NCBI RefSeq assembly: GCF_900411315.1 | Contig: NZ_LS990887.1 | Coordinates: 2,054,661-2,118,660 of the forward strand | Source: Corynebacterium senegalense | GTDB taxonomy: Bacteria > Actinomycetota > Actinomycetes > Mycobacteriales > Mycobacteriaceae | Length of the DNA stretch: 64,000 bases | Direction of reading: 5' to 3' | The notes under the pieces: generated by a model | The model's input: the letters and a program-made list of their open reading frames with translations, nothing else | Database searches by the model: none | Told to the model about the DNA's origin: nothing | Translations under genes and position numbers: made by a program | Shown here: piece after piece, positions 1 through 8,088 of the stretch | Layout of the letters: each line of letters starts with the position of its first letter | How positions within the stretch are numbered: position 1 is the stretch's first letter

Positions 1-1056
1 ATCTGCGGTGACCCCGCCGCGGCCGTGACCAAGGTGGCCTTCGCCCTCGACTGCACCATGGACGTGGCGCGCCGGGCGGTCGATGCCGGGGCGCAGATGC
101 TCGTGGTGCACCACCCACTGCTGCTGCGCGGGGTGTCCTCGGTGGCCGCGGACACCCCGAAGGGCAAGGTCCTGCACCACCTGATCCGCAACGGCTGCGC
201 GCTCTTCGCCGCCCACACGAACGCCGACTCGGCGCGCCCCGGGGTCTCCGACAAGCTCGCGGAGCTGGTGGGCATCATGCCCGGCCGGCCGATCAGGCCG
301 GTCCCGCTCGGCGGCATGGACAAGTGGGGCGTGCACATCCCGCCCGCCGACGTCGACCACGTCATGGCGCTGCTCTACGAGGCGGGGGCCGGGGCGATCG
401 GCAACTACGAGGAGTGCTCCTTCGCGTGGGAGGGCACCGGCGGGTTCACCCCCGTCGAGGGCGCCGACCCCGCCGAGGGCACCGTCGGCGAGCACTTCTC
501 CGGGCCCGAGGTCCGCGTCGAGTTCGTCGCGCCGACGCGCCTGCGGCGCACGCTTATCGACGCCCTCCGCGCCGCCCACCCCTACGAGGAGCCCGCCTTC
601 GACGTCATCGCCGTGGAGGACACCTCCGACCTGTCCCGCGCCACCGGGCTGGGGCGCATCGGCGAGCTTCCCGAGCCGATGACCCTGCGCGAGTTCACCC
701 AGCAGGTCGCGGACGCCCTGCCGGAGACGACGTGGGGCGTGCGCGCCGCCGGCGACCCGGAGCGTGTGGTGCGCAGGGTGGCGGTGTCCTCGGGCTCCGG
801 CGACGGGTTCCTCTCGGACGTCGCGAAGCTCGGCGTCGACGTCTACGTCACCTCGGACCTGCGCCACCATCCCGTCGACGAGCACCTCGCCGCGGGCGGG
901 CCCGCCGTCATCGACACCGCCCACTGGGCCAGCGAGTTCCCCTGGACCAGCCAGGCGGAGGGTATCGTTGGGGCTTTGGGCGTGGACACCGAGGTCCTCA
1001 CCATCCGCACGGACCCGTGGACGCTGTCCGCGCACCCCCGACGCACAGAAAACTAA
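1..1056 (+). CDS. Nif3-like dinuclear metal-centre protein (5' end outside window)
   Basis: The reading frame is open from base 1, so the start lies upstream; the visible part is about 351 residues. It matches the Nif3/YbgI family (often called GTP cyclohydrolase 1 type 2 homolog), which binds two metal ions and forms toroidal hexamers; the cellular role is not settled. Visible hallmarks are the HHPLLLRG metal-binding motif near residue 37 of the visible part, the HTNAD motif, an inserted middle domain with HPYEEPAFD, and a C-terminal SSGSG / TSDLRHH / DTAHW segment supplying the remaining metal ligands. A 10-base gap follows before the next gene, so the two are probably cotranscribed. The family call is secure; the function is not. 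Confidence 0.93.
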   Translation: MCGDPAAAVTKVAFALDCTMDVARRAVDAGAQMLVVHHPLLLRGVSSVAADTPKGKVLHHLIRNGCALFAAHTNADSARPGVSDKLAELVGIMPGRPIRPVPLGGMDKWGVHIPPADVDHVMALLYEAGAGAIGNYEECSFAWEGTGGFTPVEGADPAEGTVGEHFSGPEVRVEFVAPTRLRRTLIDALRAAHPYEEPAFDVIAVEDTSDLSRATGLGRIGELPEPMTLREFTQQVADALPETTWGVRAAGDPERVVRRVAVSSGSGDGFLSDVAKLGVDVYVTSDLRHHPVDEHLAAGGPAVIDTAHWASEFPWTSQAEGIVGALGVDTEVLTIRTDPWTLSAHPRRTEN

Positions 1057-1066
1057 AGGAGCGAAC

Positions 1067-1747
1067 GTGAACCTCTCACCCGAGCTGCAACCGGTGCTGC
1101 TCGAGCTGGCCACCGCAGACCGCCGCAACGCGCACCCGGCGGCCGTGGCGCCCGAGCAGAAGGAGCTGGACGCGCTGCTCGGCGAGCGCGAGCGCCTCGC
1201 CTCCGCCGCCGCGGCCGCCCAGATGGCCGTGGACGACATGGAGCTGGAGATCCTGCGCATCCAGGAGGACGAGCGCAAGCTGAAGAAGCGTGAGCTGGAC
1301 GACAAGCGCCAGCTCTCCGCCGAGACCGACCCGGACCGCCGCCGCGACCTCGAGCACGACCGCTACGCCGCGAAGTCCCGCATCGCCGACCTGCTCTACG
1401 AGCTGAAGGAGGCCCACAACGAGATCGCGGCGCTGCGCAACAACCGCGACAACCACGGCGCCCGCCTCGACGAGGCCGACCGCAAGGTCGCCGCGGCCCG
1501 CCGCGCCGTCGAGGCCCTGCCGGAGAAGAAGGCCGTGGACACCGACTCCCTGCGCGCGCAGCTGCCCGCCGACGTGCTCGCCGTCTACGAGGACGTCGGG
1601 GCGGCCTCCTTCAACGGCCGCACCTGCAACTCCTGCTTCCTGCAGCTGCCCGCCGCCGAGCGCGCCGAGGTGATGGCGGTGCCCGCCGACGAGCTGCCCA
1701 CCTGCCCCAACTGCGGCGCGCTGCTCGTGCGGGTCGAGGCCGCATGA
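1067..1747 (+). CDS. Coiled-coil protein with C-terminal C4 zinc ribbon
   Basis: A 226-residue protein of the actinobacterial zinc-ribbon family (Mycobacterium Rv2229c type). The first ~160 residues are rich in Glu, Arg, Lys and Ala in a heptad-like pattern and should form a long antiparallel coiled coil. The C-terminus holds two CxxC knuckles (CNSC and CPNC about 30 residues apart) that should bind one zinc ion. The GTG start at 1067 is chosen because AAAGGAG lies just upstream. The stop overlaps the next start (ATGA), implying translational coupling to the RNase HI-phosphatase gene. This Nif3 / zinc ribbon / RNase H order is conserved in mycolata. Its biochemical role is unknown; nucleic-acid or protein binding is a guess. 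Confidence 0.9.
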   Translation: MNLSPELQPVLLELATADRRNAHPAAVAPEQKELDALLGERERLASAAAAAQMAVDDMELEILRIQEDERKLKKRELDDKRQLSAETDPDRRRDLEHDRYAAKSRIADLLYELKEAHNEIAALRNNRDNHGARLDEADRKVAAARRAVEALPEKKAVDTDSLRAQLPADVLAVYEDVGAASFNGRTCNSCFLQLPAAERAEVMAVPADELPTCPNCGALLVRVEAA

Positions 1748-2871
1748 GGGTCAAGGTCTACACCGACGGCGGCTCGCGCGGGAACCCGGGCGTAGCCGGC
1801 TCCGGCTCCGTGGTCTACGGCCCCGGCGGTGAGACGCTGGCCGAGATCGCCTACGTGGTGGGGCAGAAGTCCTCCAACAACGTCGCCGAGTACACCGGGC
1901 TGATCCGCGGGCTCGAGGCGGCCGCCGAGCTCGGCGCCACCGAGGTCGAGGTCTACATGGACTCCAAGCTCGTCATCGAGCAGATGGCCGGGCGCTGGAA
2001 GATCAAGCACCCCGACATGAAGAAGCTCGCCCTCGAGGCGCGCGACCTCGCCGCACGCTTCTCGACGGTCACGTACACCTGGGTCCCCCGCGCCAAGAAC
2101 AAGAAAGCCGACGAGCTGTCCAACGTGGCCATGGACGCCGCCGCAAAGGGCGCCGCGCCGGGCATCGTCGGCGAGGCGGAGCAGAATGCGCAGAAGGACG
2201 CGAGCGCGGAGAAGGACCACGTCGTCGCCGGGCCCGCCCACTGGTCGGGCCACGACGCGCCGCGCACCCGCTTCGTCCTGCTGCGCCACGGCCAGACCGC
2301 GCAGTCGGTGGAGAAGCGCTACAGCGGCACCTCCGACCCGGAGCTGACCGACACCGGGCGCGAGCAGGCGCGCCGGGCCGCGGCCGCCGTCGCCGCGATG
2401 GGGCCGATCGACGTCGTCGTCTCCTCCCCGCTCGCGCGCGCCCGCGAGACCGCCCGCGCCTGCGCGGAGGTGCTCGGCGGGGTGGACGTCGCGGTGGAGG
2501 AGGGGTTCCGCGAGGTCGACTTCGGAGCCTTCGAGGGCCTGACGCGCGCGGAGGCCAGCGAGCGCTTCGCGGAGGAGTTTGGCGCCTGGGAGGCGTCGAC
2601 AAGCGTGGCTCCTCCACACGGGGAATCGCTGACCCAGCTGCACCGGCGCGTCACCCGCGCCCGGCTCGCGCTGCAGGAAAAGCACGCCGGGAAGACGATC
2701 CTGGTGGTCACCCACATGGCGCCGATCAAGTCCGTCATCCGCCAGGCTCTCGGCGTCGGGGGAGAGGTGTTCAGGCACGTCTTCCTCGACCTCGCCTCGG
2801 TCTCCGTGGTGGAGTTCTACGGCGACTTCGGCGTCGTGCGGTGCGTCAACGACGTGAGCCACCACCGCTGA
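1744..2871 (+). CDS. Bifunctional RNase HI / histidine (acid) phosphatase
   Basis: A 375-residue two-domain fusion. Residues 1-~135 are an RNase HI domain that should cleave RNA in RNA-DNA hybrids; it has the opening YTDGGSRGNPG with the first catalytic Asp, then NVAEYTGL (Glu), YMDSKLV (Asp) and the late KKADELSN segment (Asp). An acidic linker follows. From about residue 175 comes a phosphoglycerate-mutase-like phosphatase with the RHGQT phospho-histidine motif and a late THMAPIK histidine. The same fusion is known in Mycobacterium (Rv2228c), where the second half resembles CobC alpha-ribazole phosphatase. It is the last gene of the run; rnpB follows within 40 bases. Family and fusion are clear, the phosphatase substrate is not. 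Confidence 0.95.
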   Translation: MRVKVYTDGGSRGNPGVAGSGSVVYGPGGETLAEIAYVVGQKSSNNVAEYTGLIRGLEAAAELGATEVEVYMDSKLVIEQMAGRWKIKHPDMKKLALEARDLAARFSTVTYTWVPRAKNKKADELSNVAMDAAAKGAAPGIVGEAEQNAQKDASAEKDHVVAGPAHWSGHDAPRTRFVLLRHGQTAQSVEKRYSGTSDPELTDTGREQARRAAAAVAAMGPIDVVVSSPLARARETARACAEVLGGVDVAVEEGFREVDFGAFEGLTRAEASERFAEEFGAWEASTSVAPPHGESLTQLHRRVTRARLALQEKHAGKTILVVTHMAPIKSVIRQALGVGGEVFRHVFLDLASVSVVEFYGDFGVVRCVNDVSHHR

Positions 2872-2895
2872 TTCCCTTCGGCGGGCGGCGGGGAC

Positions 2896-2901
2896 TATGC
2901 T
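2896..2901 (+). promoter_or_regulatory. -10 box of rnpB
   Basis: TATGCT lies 9 bases before the first paired base of the RNase P RNA, a fitting distance for transcription to begin at the mature 5' end or a few bases before it. No convincing -35 hexamer is visible. Confidence 0.5.
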
Positions 2902-2910
2902 GGGTTCCTG

Positions 2911-3317
<407 letters not shown>

Positions 3318-3358
3318 CCCCAATTTCCGCCCCGGAAGCGGGGCACCCGGAAGTCTGT

Positions 3359-3364
3359 CACAAT
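3359..3364 (+). promoter_or_regulatory. -10 box, leaderless transcript of RNB gene
   Basis: CACAAT ends 8 bases before the ATG at 3373, and there is no Shine-Dalgarno sequence, so transcription probably begins at or next to the start codon. Confidence 0.5.
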
Positions 3365-3372
3365 GGCTGGTT

Positions 3373-4764
3373 ATGAAGCTGTATGCAGCCCCGCTGGACT
3401 TCCGCCACGTCGCCCGCGAGTACGACGTGCCCACCGAGTTCGCGCCCGAGGTCCGCGCGGAAGCCGCCCAGCTCACCGACCGCCGCGCAGACGAGCGCCG
3501 CGACGCGCGCGACATCGCCCTGGTCACCATCGACCCGGTCGGCTCGAAGGACCTGGACCAGGCGGTGTGCATCGAGCGGCGCGGCTCCGGTTACACCGTC
3601 TACTACGCCATCGCGGACGTCGCCGCCTTCGTTGAGCCCGGCAGCCTGGTCAAGGAAGAATCGCTCGAGCGCGGCCAGACCATCTACCTGCCCGACGAGC
3701 CGGCGCGGCTGCACCCGCCCGAGCTCAGCGAGGGTTCGGCCTCGCTGCTTCCGGACGTCGACAGGCCCGCCGCCCTGTGGACGTTCCACCTCGACGACAA
3801 GGGCGAGGTGGCCGACGCCCACGTCGAGCGCGCGCTCGTGCACAGCGTGGCGCGGCTCGACTACGACCGCGTGCAGGAGGACCTCGACCACGGGCGCGCC
3901 CACCCATCCATCGCCCTGCTGCCCGAGGTGGGCAGGCTGCGCCAGGAGAGCTCCCTGCGCCGCGAGGCCATCAACCTGCGCGTGCCCTCGGTGCGCGTGG
4001 TGGAGGACGAGGAGGGCCACTTCGAGCTGGTCATCGAGCCGCGCCACCCCGTCATGGACTACAACTCCGAGATCTCGCTGCTCACCGGCATGGTCGCGGG
4101 GCAGATGATGGTCGACGCACGCACCGGGTTCCTGCGCACCCTCGGCCCCGCGCCGACGGGCGCCGAGGCGGGCTTCGTCCAGGAGATCCGCAACCTGGGC
4201 TTCGACCCGGGCGAGGACATCAGCGCGTTCCTCGCCACCGTCGACACCGACACGCCCCGCGGAATGGCGGCCATGCGCGAGGCCCAGAAGCTGCTGCGCG
4301 GCTCCGGCTATGTCAACCTCGACGACAAGGAACCGGTGGTCCACGCGGGCATCGGCGGCTACTACAGCCACGTCACCGCGCCTTTACGACGTCTCATCGA
4401 CCGCTACGCCACAGAGGTCTGCCTGGCCATCTGCGCCGGCACCGACGTCCCCGAGTGGGTCCGCGCCGACGCCAACCGGGTGGTCAAGACGATGGGCAGG
4501 ACCTCCCAGCTGGCCAACACGGTGGACAAGGCGTGCCTCAACCTCACCGAGGCGACGGTGCTGCGGCCCTGGCTCGGCCACAACTTCGACGCCGCCGTCC
4601 TGCAGTCCGACGAGAAGTCCGACCAGGCGCGCATCTTCGTCGTCGACCCGCCGGTGCTCGCCCCCTGCCTGGGACATCCGGAGGAGGGCCGGGAGACGAC
4701 GGTGTCGCTCGTGCGTGCGGACGTGGACAACCGCGAGGTCGCCTTCGCCTGGCCCGCCGACTAG
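3373..4764 (+). CDS. RNB-domain (RNase II/R family) exoribonuclease
   Basis: A 463-residue protein with an RNB catalytic domain, the hydrolytic 3'-5' exoribonuclease fold. The metal-binding segment TIDPVGSKDLDQAV at about residues 51-64 holds the clustered aspartates. YAIADVAAFV, the ELSEGSASLLPD segment and the later SHVTAPLRRLIDRY motif follow in the usual order. It is shorter than classical RNase R or II and lacks obvious cold-shock and S1 domains, like other short actinobacterial RNB proteins. The start at 3373 is chosen from the leaderless promoter and from protein similarity beginning there; the longer open frame back to 3247 runs into rnpB. It overlaps the convergent galactokinase-like gene by 4 bases. 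Confidence 0.9.
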   Translation: MKLYAAPLDFRHVAREYDVPTEFAPEVRAEAAQLTDRRADERRDARDIALVTIDPVGSKDLDQAVCIERRGSGYTVYYAIADVAAFVEPGSLVKEESLERGQTIYLPDEPARLHPPELSEGSASLLPDVDRPAALWTFHLDDKGEVADAHVERALVHSVARLDYDRVQEDLDHGRAHPSIALLPEVGRLRQESSLRREAINLRVPSVRVVEDEEGHFELVIEPRHPVMDYNSEISLLTGMVAGQMMVDARTGFLRTLGPAPTGAEAGFVQEIRNLGFDPGEDISAFLATVDTDTPRGMAAMREAQKLLRGSGYVNLDDKEPVVHAGIGGYYSHVTAPLRRLIDRYATEVCLAICAGTDVPEWVRADANRVVKTMGRTSQLANTVDKACLNLTEATVLRPWLGHNFDAAVLQSDEKSDQARIFVVDPPVLAPCLGHPEEGRETTVSLVRADVDNREVAFAWPAD

Positions 4765-5978
4765 GCGGGGTCCTCCACGCAGGCCACCTCGCCCGGCAGG
4801 ACCTCCACGACCTCGTAGTCCGCGGCGACGGAGTCGAGGAAGGCGTCGGCGTCGCGCAGCGGCACGAAGGCGAGCGCTGCCGGCGAGTTGCCCGCCGCAG
4901 CCGGGCGGGCCGAGAGCGCGCCGCGGGAGAGCAGGTCGCTCACCAGCTCGTCCGGGGTGTCGAGGTCGTGGTTCTCCGACGGCGAGTTGAGCAGGGTGAA
5001 CAGCTCGTTCTCGCGGCGCGAGCGCAGGGCCTTCGTCGTGGCCAGCGAGCGCAGCGTCTCCGTCTCGCAGAAGCGCACCCAGGCGCGGGCGGCCTCCGGC
5101 TCGGGAGCGGAGTCCGGGCCGAGCACCTGGCGGCGCGCCTCGACCCATTCGACGGCTCGGTCGGCGGCGTCGGGAAGCTGGCGCAGCGAGGCCACGCCGA
5201 AGTTGGCGCAGGCTTCGTCGATGAACGCGCGGCGCGCCCTGATCCGCTCCGTCTGCTCGTCGTAGGGCTCGCCCCACGTGTCGGTGACGGCGAAGATGCG
5301 CACCCCCAGCTTGCCCGGGTGGGGCGCCTGGGTGACCGAGCCGTCGGCGTAGTCCACCACGGAGATCGTCTCGCCACCGCCGCGCAGAGCGGCGGTGTGG
5401 CGCGCGCGCAGGACCGCGAGCTCGGAGTTCGCCACGACGTTCTGCGAGCAGATCTCGGCGAGCCGGGCGCGCAGCGGCGCCTCGTCCACCTCCGGGTCGC
5501 CCGCCGCGAGGGCGAGGGCGATCGCGGCGTCGCCGGCGTAGAGCGAGCCCAGGCCCGCGCCGGGCAGGATGTCCGTGACCACCGAGATGTCCAGGCCCTT
5601 CGTCTCGCGGGAGAGCACCTGGCGGTTGACAAGCCCCTGCACCAGGCCGAGGACGCGGCGGGTGAGGCGGTTGAGCGAGGCGGGCTCGGCGAGCTGGCCG
5701 AGCTCGGCGGCATCCGAGAAGGAGTAGTCGCCGGGGCCGCGGACCTCGATGCGGATCGTCTCGTCGTCGCGGGGCGAGACCGCCGCCGCGGCGCGCAGGG
5801 AGCTCAGGCCGAGGAGGGTGACGCCGCCGAAGTGGTCCACGTTCTCGCCGATGAGCACCCACGTGGCGGGGGCGGAGGCGCAGCCGGAGGGGGCCCGGCC
5901 GGTCACCTCGGCGTGCAGCTTGGATACCCGCTTGGCGGGGAGAGTCGGATCGGCGGCCCACACGGCCATCGCCACCAC
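4761..5978 (-). CDS. Galactokinase-like GHMP protein with degenerate active site
   Basis: A 405-residue GHMP-superfamily protein in the galactokinase position of Corynebacterium genomes. The N-terminal LIGENVDHFGG (residues 42-52) corresponds to the galactokinase signature LIGEHTDY, but the preceding catalytic Arg-x-Asn is replaced (APATWV). The ATP-binding GLSSSA loop reads LPGAGLGSLYAGD (138-150), with only one serine left. The usual MDQ catalytic aspartate segment is not recognisable near ARHTAAL. The product may therefore not be an active galactokinase. AAAGGA precedes three candidate starts: GTG 5978, GTG 5975 and ATG 5969; the last two have better spacing. No galT or galE is nearby. Confidence 0.72.
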   Translation of the reverse strand: MVAMAVWAADPTLPAKRVSKLHAEVTGRAPSGCASAPATWVLIGENVDHFGGVTLLGLSSLRAAAAVSPRDDETIRIEVRGPGDYSFSDAAELGQLAEPASLNRLTRRVLGLVQGLVNRQVLSRETKGLDISVVTDILPGAGLGSLYAGDAAIALALAAGDPEVDEAPLRARLAEICSQNVVANSELAVLRARHTAALRGGGETISVVDYADGSVTQAPHPGKLGVRIFAVTDTWGEPYDEQTERIRARRAFIDEACANFGVASLRQLPDAADRAVEWVEARRQVLGPDSAPEPEAARAWVRFCETETLRSLATTKALRSRRENELFTLLNSPSENHDLDTPDELVSDLLSRGALSARPAAAGNSPAALAFVPLRDADAFLDSVAADYEVVEVLPGEVACVEDPA

Positions 5979-6113
5979 GTCCTTTCAGGGGGTCACGCTC
6001 GGGTTGCGGGGAGGGCGGCTCGGCGAAGCGGGCGCCACCAACGGCCCCCAGATTACCAACCCCGCCGGTAGGGTGGGGGTACCCGAAACCAACAGGCGAA
6101 AAGGAGAACAGCC

Positions 6114-6320
6114 ATGTCCGACGAGCAGTTTTACTTCAACCCCGCCACCGGCGAGGTCACCGAGGGCAAGGTCGGCGGATGGGACGAGCGCATGGGCCCC
6201 TACGCCACCCGCGAGGAGGCTCAGGCGGCGCTGCAGATCGCGGCCAGCCGCAACAAGGACGCCGACGCCAAGGAGGAGGCGGACGAGAACTGGGGCAAGC
6301 CCGCCTCCTGGGAGAAGTAG
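6114..6320 (+). CDS. Small conserved SPOR-like protein
   Basis: A 68-residue acidic protein beginning MSDEQFYFNPATGEV, with the segment GPYATREEAQAALQIA resembling part of a SPOR-type fold (xGPFxTxxEAxxAL). It has no signal peptide or membrane segment. AAAAGGAG lies 7-10 bases upstream, making this one of the few clearly leadered genes here. Short relatives of this kind are common in actinobacteria and uncharacterised. It converges on the CYTH/CHAD gene with 3 bases between the stops. I expect a cytoplasmic protein of unknown function. Confidence 0.85.
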   Translation: MSDEQFYFNPATGEVTEGKVGGWDERMGPYATREEAQAALQIAASRNKDADAKEEADENWGKPASWEK

Positions 6321-6323
6321 CCG

Positions 6324-7952
6324 CTACGGCTTGATCTTGGAGAAGGCCTTCTTCACCTCGTCCACCGTGTCCTCGTAGCCCCGGAGGGCATCGGCGCCGC
6401 GGTCGAGTTCGCGCTGGTAGAGCAGGCCGTAGGCGAAAGTGTCCTCGCCGCGCTCGCGGGCGGCGTCGGCGAGTCGCGCGATGCGGTCGCGGGAGGTCAC
6501 GGCGTCCTGGAAGTTGCCGAGCTGCGACTGCAGGGCCTTGCACGTCTTGGTCAGGCGCCCGGTCTTGAGCCCGGAGCCCTCCGCGGCGAGGGAGGCGTAG
6601 CGCAGCTTCTTCGCCGCCTTGCGCACGTCGTGGACGTAGTCCTCGCGCTTGTGCAGGTCGAGGGAGGTGTCGTGGTAGTGCTCCACGACCTTCTTGTGGC
6701 GCTTGCGCACCTTCTTGTAGCCACGCTCGAGGTGCTCGTAGAGGATGTCGCGGGACTCGCCCGTGGAGCCATGGTCCCCATCGTCCCCGTTGTCCCCGTC
6801 GTCCCCGTTGTCGTCGGCGCCGGTCGCGTCCGCAGCGGCGATCGGCGGGTCGGCGAGCAGGGTGTCAATCTCCTCGAGCAGCGTGAGGAAGCGCTCCGAG
6901 TCCAGCATCTCGACGATCATGGCGTGCGCCTGGCGGTACTCGGTGCGCATGTCGTTTTTGATGTGGGCGGCGGTGGTGTCGTCGATAAGCCCGCTCTCGT
7001 CGGAGTCGAGCAGCTCGAGGAAGCGCTCCTCCACGACCTCCGCGTCGCGCGCGGTGCCGAGAACGGCGGCGGTCTCCTTGAGCTCGGCCTCGAGGTGGTG
7101 GAGCTGGTCGCCCTCGAGGATGCCCTCGAAGGTTTCCAGCAGCGAGCGCATCTCGCGGGTGGAGACGCGCATCTGGTGGACGGAGTCCCACTCGTCGGCG
7201 CGCACCCGCGGCTCCCAGTCGACGATGGAGTCGCGCTGCTTGCGCAGGGAGGCGACAACGGCGCCGGCGGGGGACTCCGGGTCCAGCCTCGAAGCGCGCA
7301 GGTGCGGGGGCAGCGGGGCGGAGTTGACCGAGTCGCCGAGGGCGGAGGCCAGCTTGGACGGCGAATCCGACTTGCGGGCCCCGGCGTTGATGAGGAAGGA
7401 GGTCGCCTGGGAGATCAGCTCGGAGCCCGCCTCCGTGCCGGAGGTGAACTCGGACAGCTCCACCTCCCACTCGCGCCACGACGTGCGCTCCCCGCCGGGC
7501 AGCAGCGACCAGGCGGTGACGTGGTCGTCGCAGAACTCGGCGACCTTCTCGCCCGCGGCGGAGCCGAGGGAGCACTCCACGCGGCGGTTGTCCACCTGCG
7601 CGATCGGGGCGAGCGGGGCCGTGCGCACGATCGCGCGAACGTTGGCGAGGAGCTCGTCGGGGATCGTCGCGGGGTCCTCGAGCGGGGCGCGCAGCTCGCG
7701 GCGCGCCGCGCCGGCGGGCAGCTTGAGGTGCCAGCCGTCGTCGGAGCCGCCGGTGCGGCGGCGCAGCGTGACCTTCGCGCGGGTCAGGCGCAGGTCCTGC
7801 GTGTCGTAGTAGATGGCGGAGAGGTTGTGCTCGACGGTGTCGAGGATGCTGCTCACCCCGTCGAGCTCGGTCAGGTCCGGGACCCCGGTCTCCTCGTCGA
7901 CCGCGAGCTTGACCTCGACCTCCAGGAACTTCTCCAGATTATCGTCGGCCAT
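6324..7952 (-). CDS. CYTH and CHAD domain protein
   Basis: A 542-residue protein. The N-terminal CYTH domain (about residues 7-200) begins with FLEVEVKLAVD, matching the ExExK signature of the triphosphate tunnel fold that acts on inorganic triphosphate or thiamine triphosphate. From about residue 235 a CHAD domain follows, with conserved histidines in SVHQMRVSTREMR and later in YVHDVRKAAKKLRY; CHAD domains bind polyphosphate. A low-complexity Asp/Gly/Asn insert encoded by a 9-bp DNA repeat interrupts CHAD. The ATG at 7952 is preferred over an upstream ATG because similarity begins with ADDNLEKFLEVE. It is the counterpart of Mycobacterium Rv2226, next to the glutamine synthetase region in both genera. 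Confidence 0.92.
   Translation of the reverse strand: MADDNLEKFLEVEVKLAVDEETGVPDLTELDGVSSILDTVEHNLSAIYYDTQDLRLTRAKVTLRRRTGGSDDGWHLKLPAGAARRELRAPLEDPATIPDELLANVRAIVRTAPLAPIAQVDNRRVECSLGSAAGEKVAEFCDDHVTAWSLLPGGERTSWREWEVELSEFTSGTEAGSELISQATSFLINAGARKSDSPSKLASALGDSVNSAPLPPHLRASRLDPESPAGAVVASLRKQRDSIVDWEPRVRADEWDSVHQMRVSTREMRSLLETFEGILEGDQLHHLEAELKETAAVLGTARDAEVVEERFLELLDSDESGLIDDTTAAHIKNDMRTEYRQAHAMIVEMLDSERFLTLLEEIDTLLADPPIAAADATGADDNGDDGDNGDDGDHGSTGESRDILYEHLERGYKKVRKRHKKVVEHYHDTSLDLHKREDYVHDVRKAAKKLRYASLAAEGSGLKTGRLTKTCKALQSQLGNFQDAVTSRDRIARLADAARERGEDTFAYGLLYQRELDRGADALRGYEDTVDEVKKAFSKIKP
6774..6809 (+). repeat. 9-bp tandem repeat inside the CHAD gene
   Basis: Four in-frame copies of GTCCCCGTY (the first is GTCCCCATC) lie head to tail. 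On the coding strand they give alternating Gly-Asp-Asp / Gly-Asp-Asn triplets. Unit length and purity suggest slippage-prone DNA that could vary between strains without a frameshift. Confidence 0.85.
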
Positions 7953-8088
7953 GGAATTCTCACCCTTTCCCGGCGCGCGCCGGAATCCTGAACAATGCGT
8001 CCATCTGTGCTTCTGCACATCTCCGTGGCGAGCTTACCTGCCCGCGCGGGCCCGGGAGGGGTGCTCGGAGCAGCTAGAGTGAGGTGTC

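Noticed and set aside
3777..6071. A 764-codon plus-strand frame across the RNB and galactokinase-like genes
   Set aside because: Arg/Gly/Ala-rich out-of-frame translation crossing two convergent real genes.
7970..7983. CCGGCGCGCGCCGG palindrome upstream of the CYTH/CHAD gene
   Set aside because: Pure GC alternation is expected by chance at this base composition and there is no promoter context.
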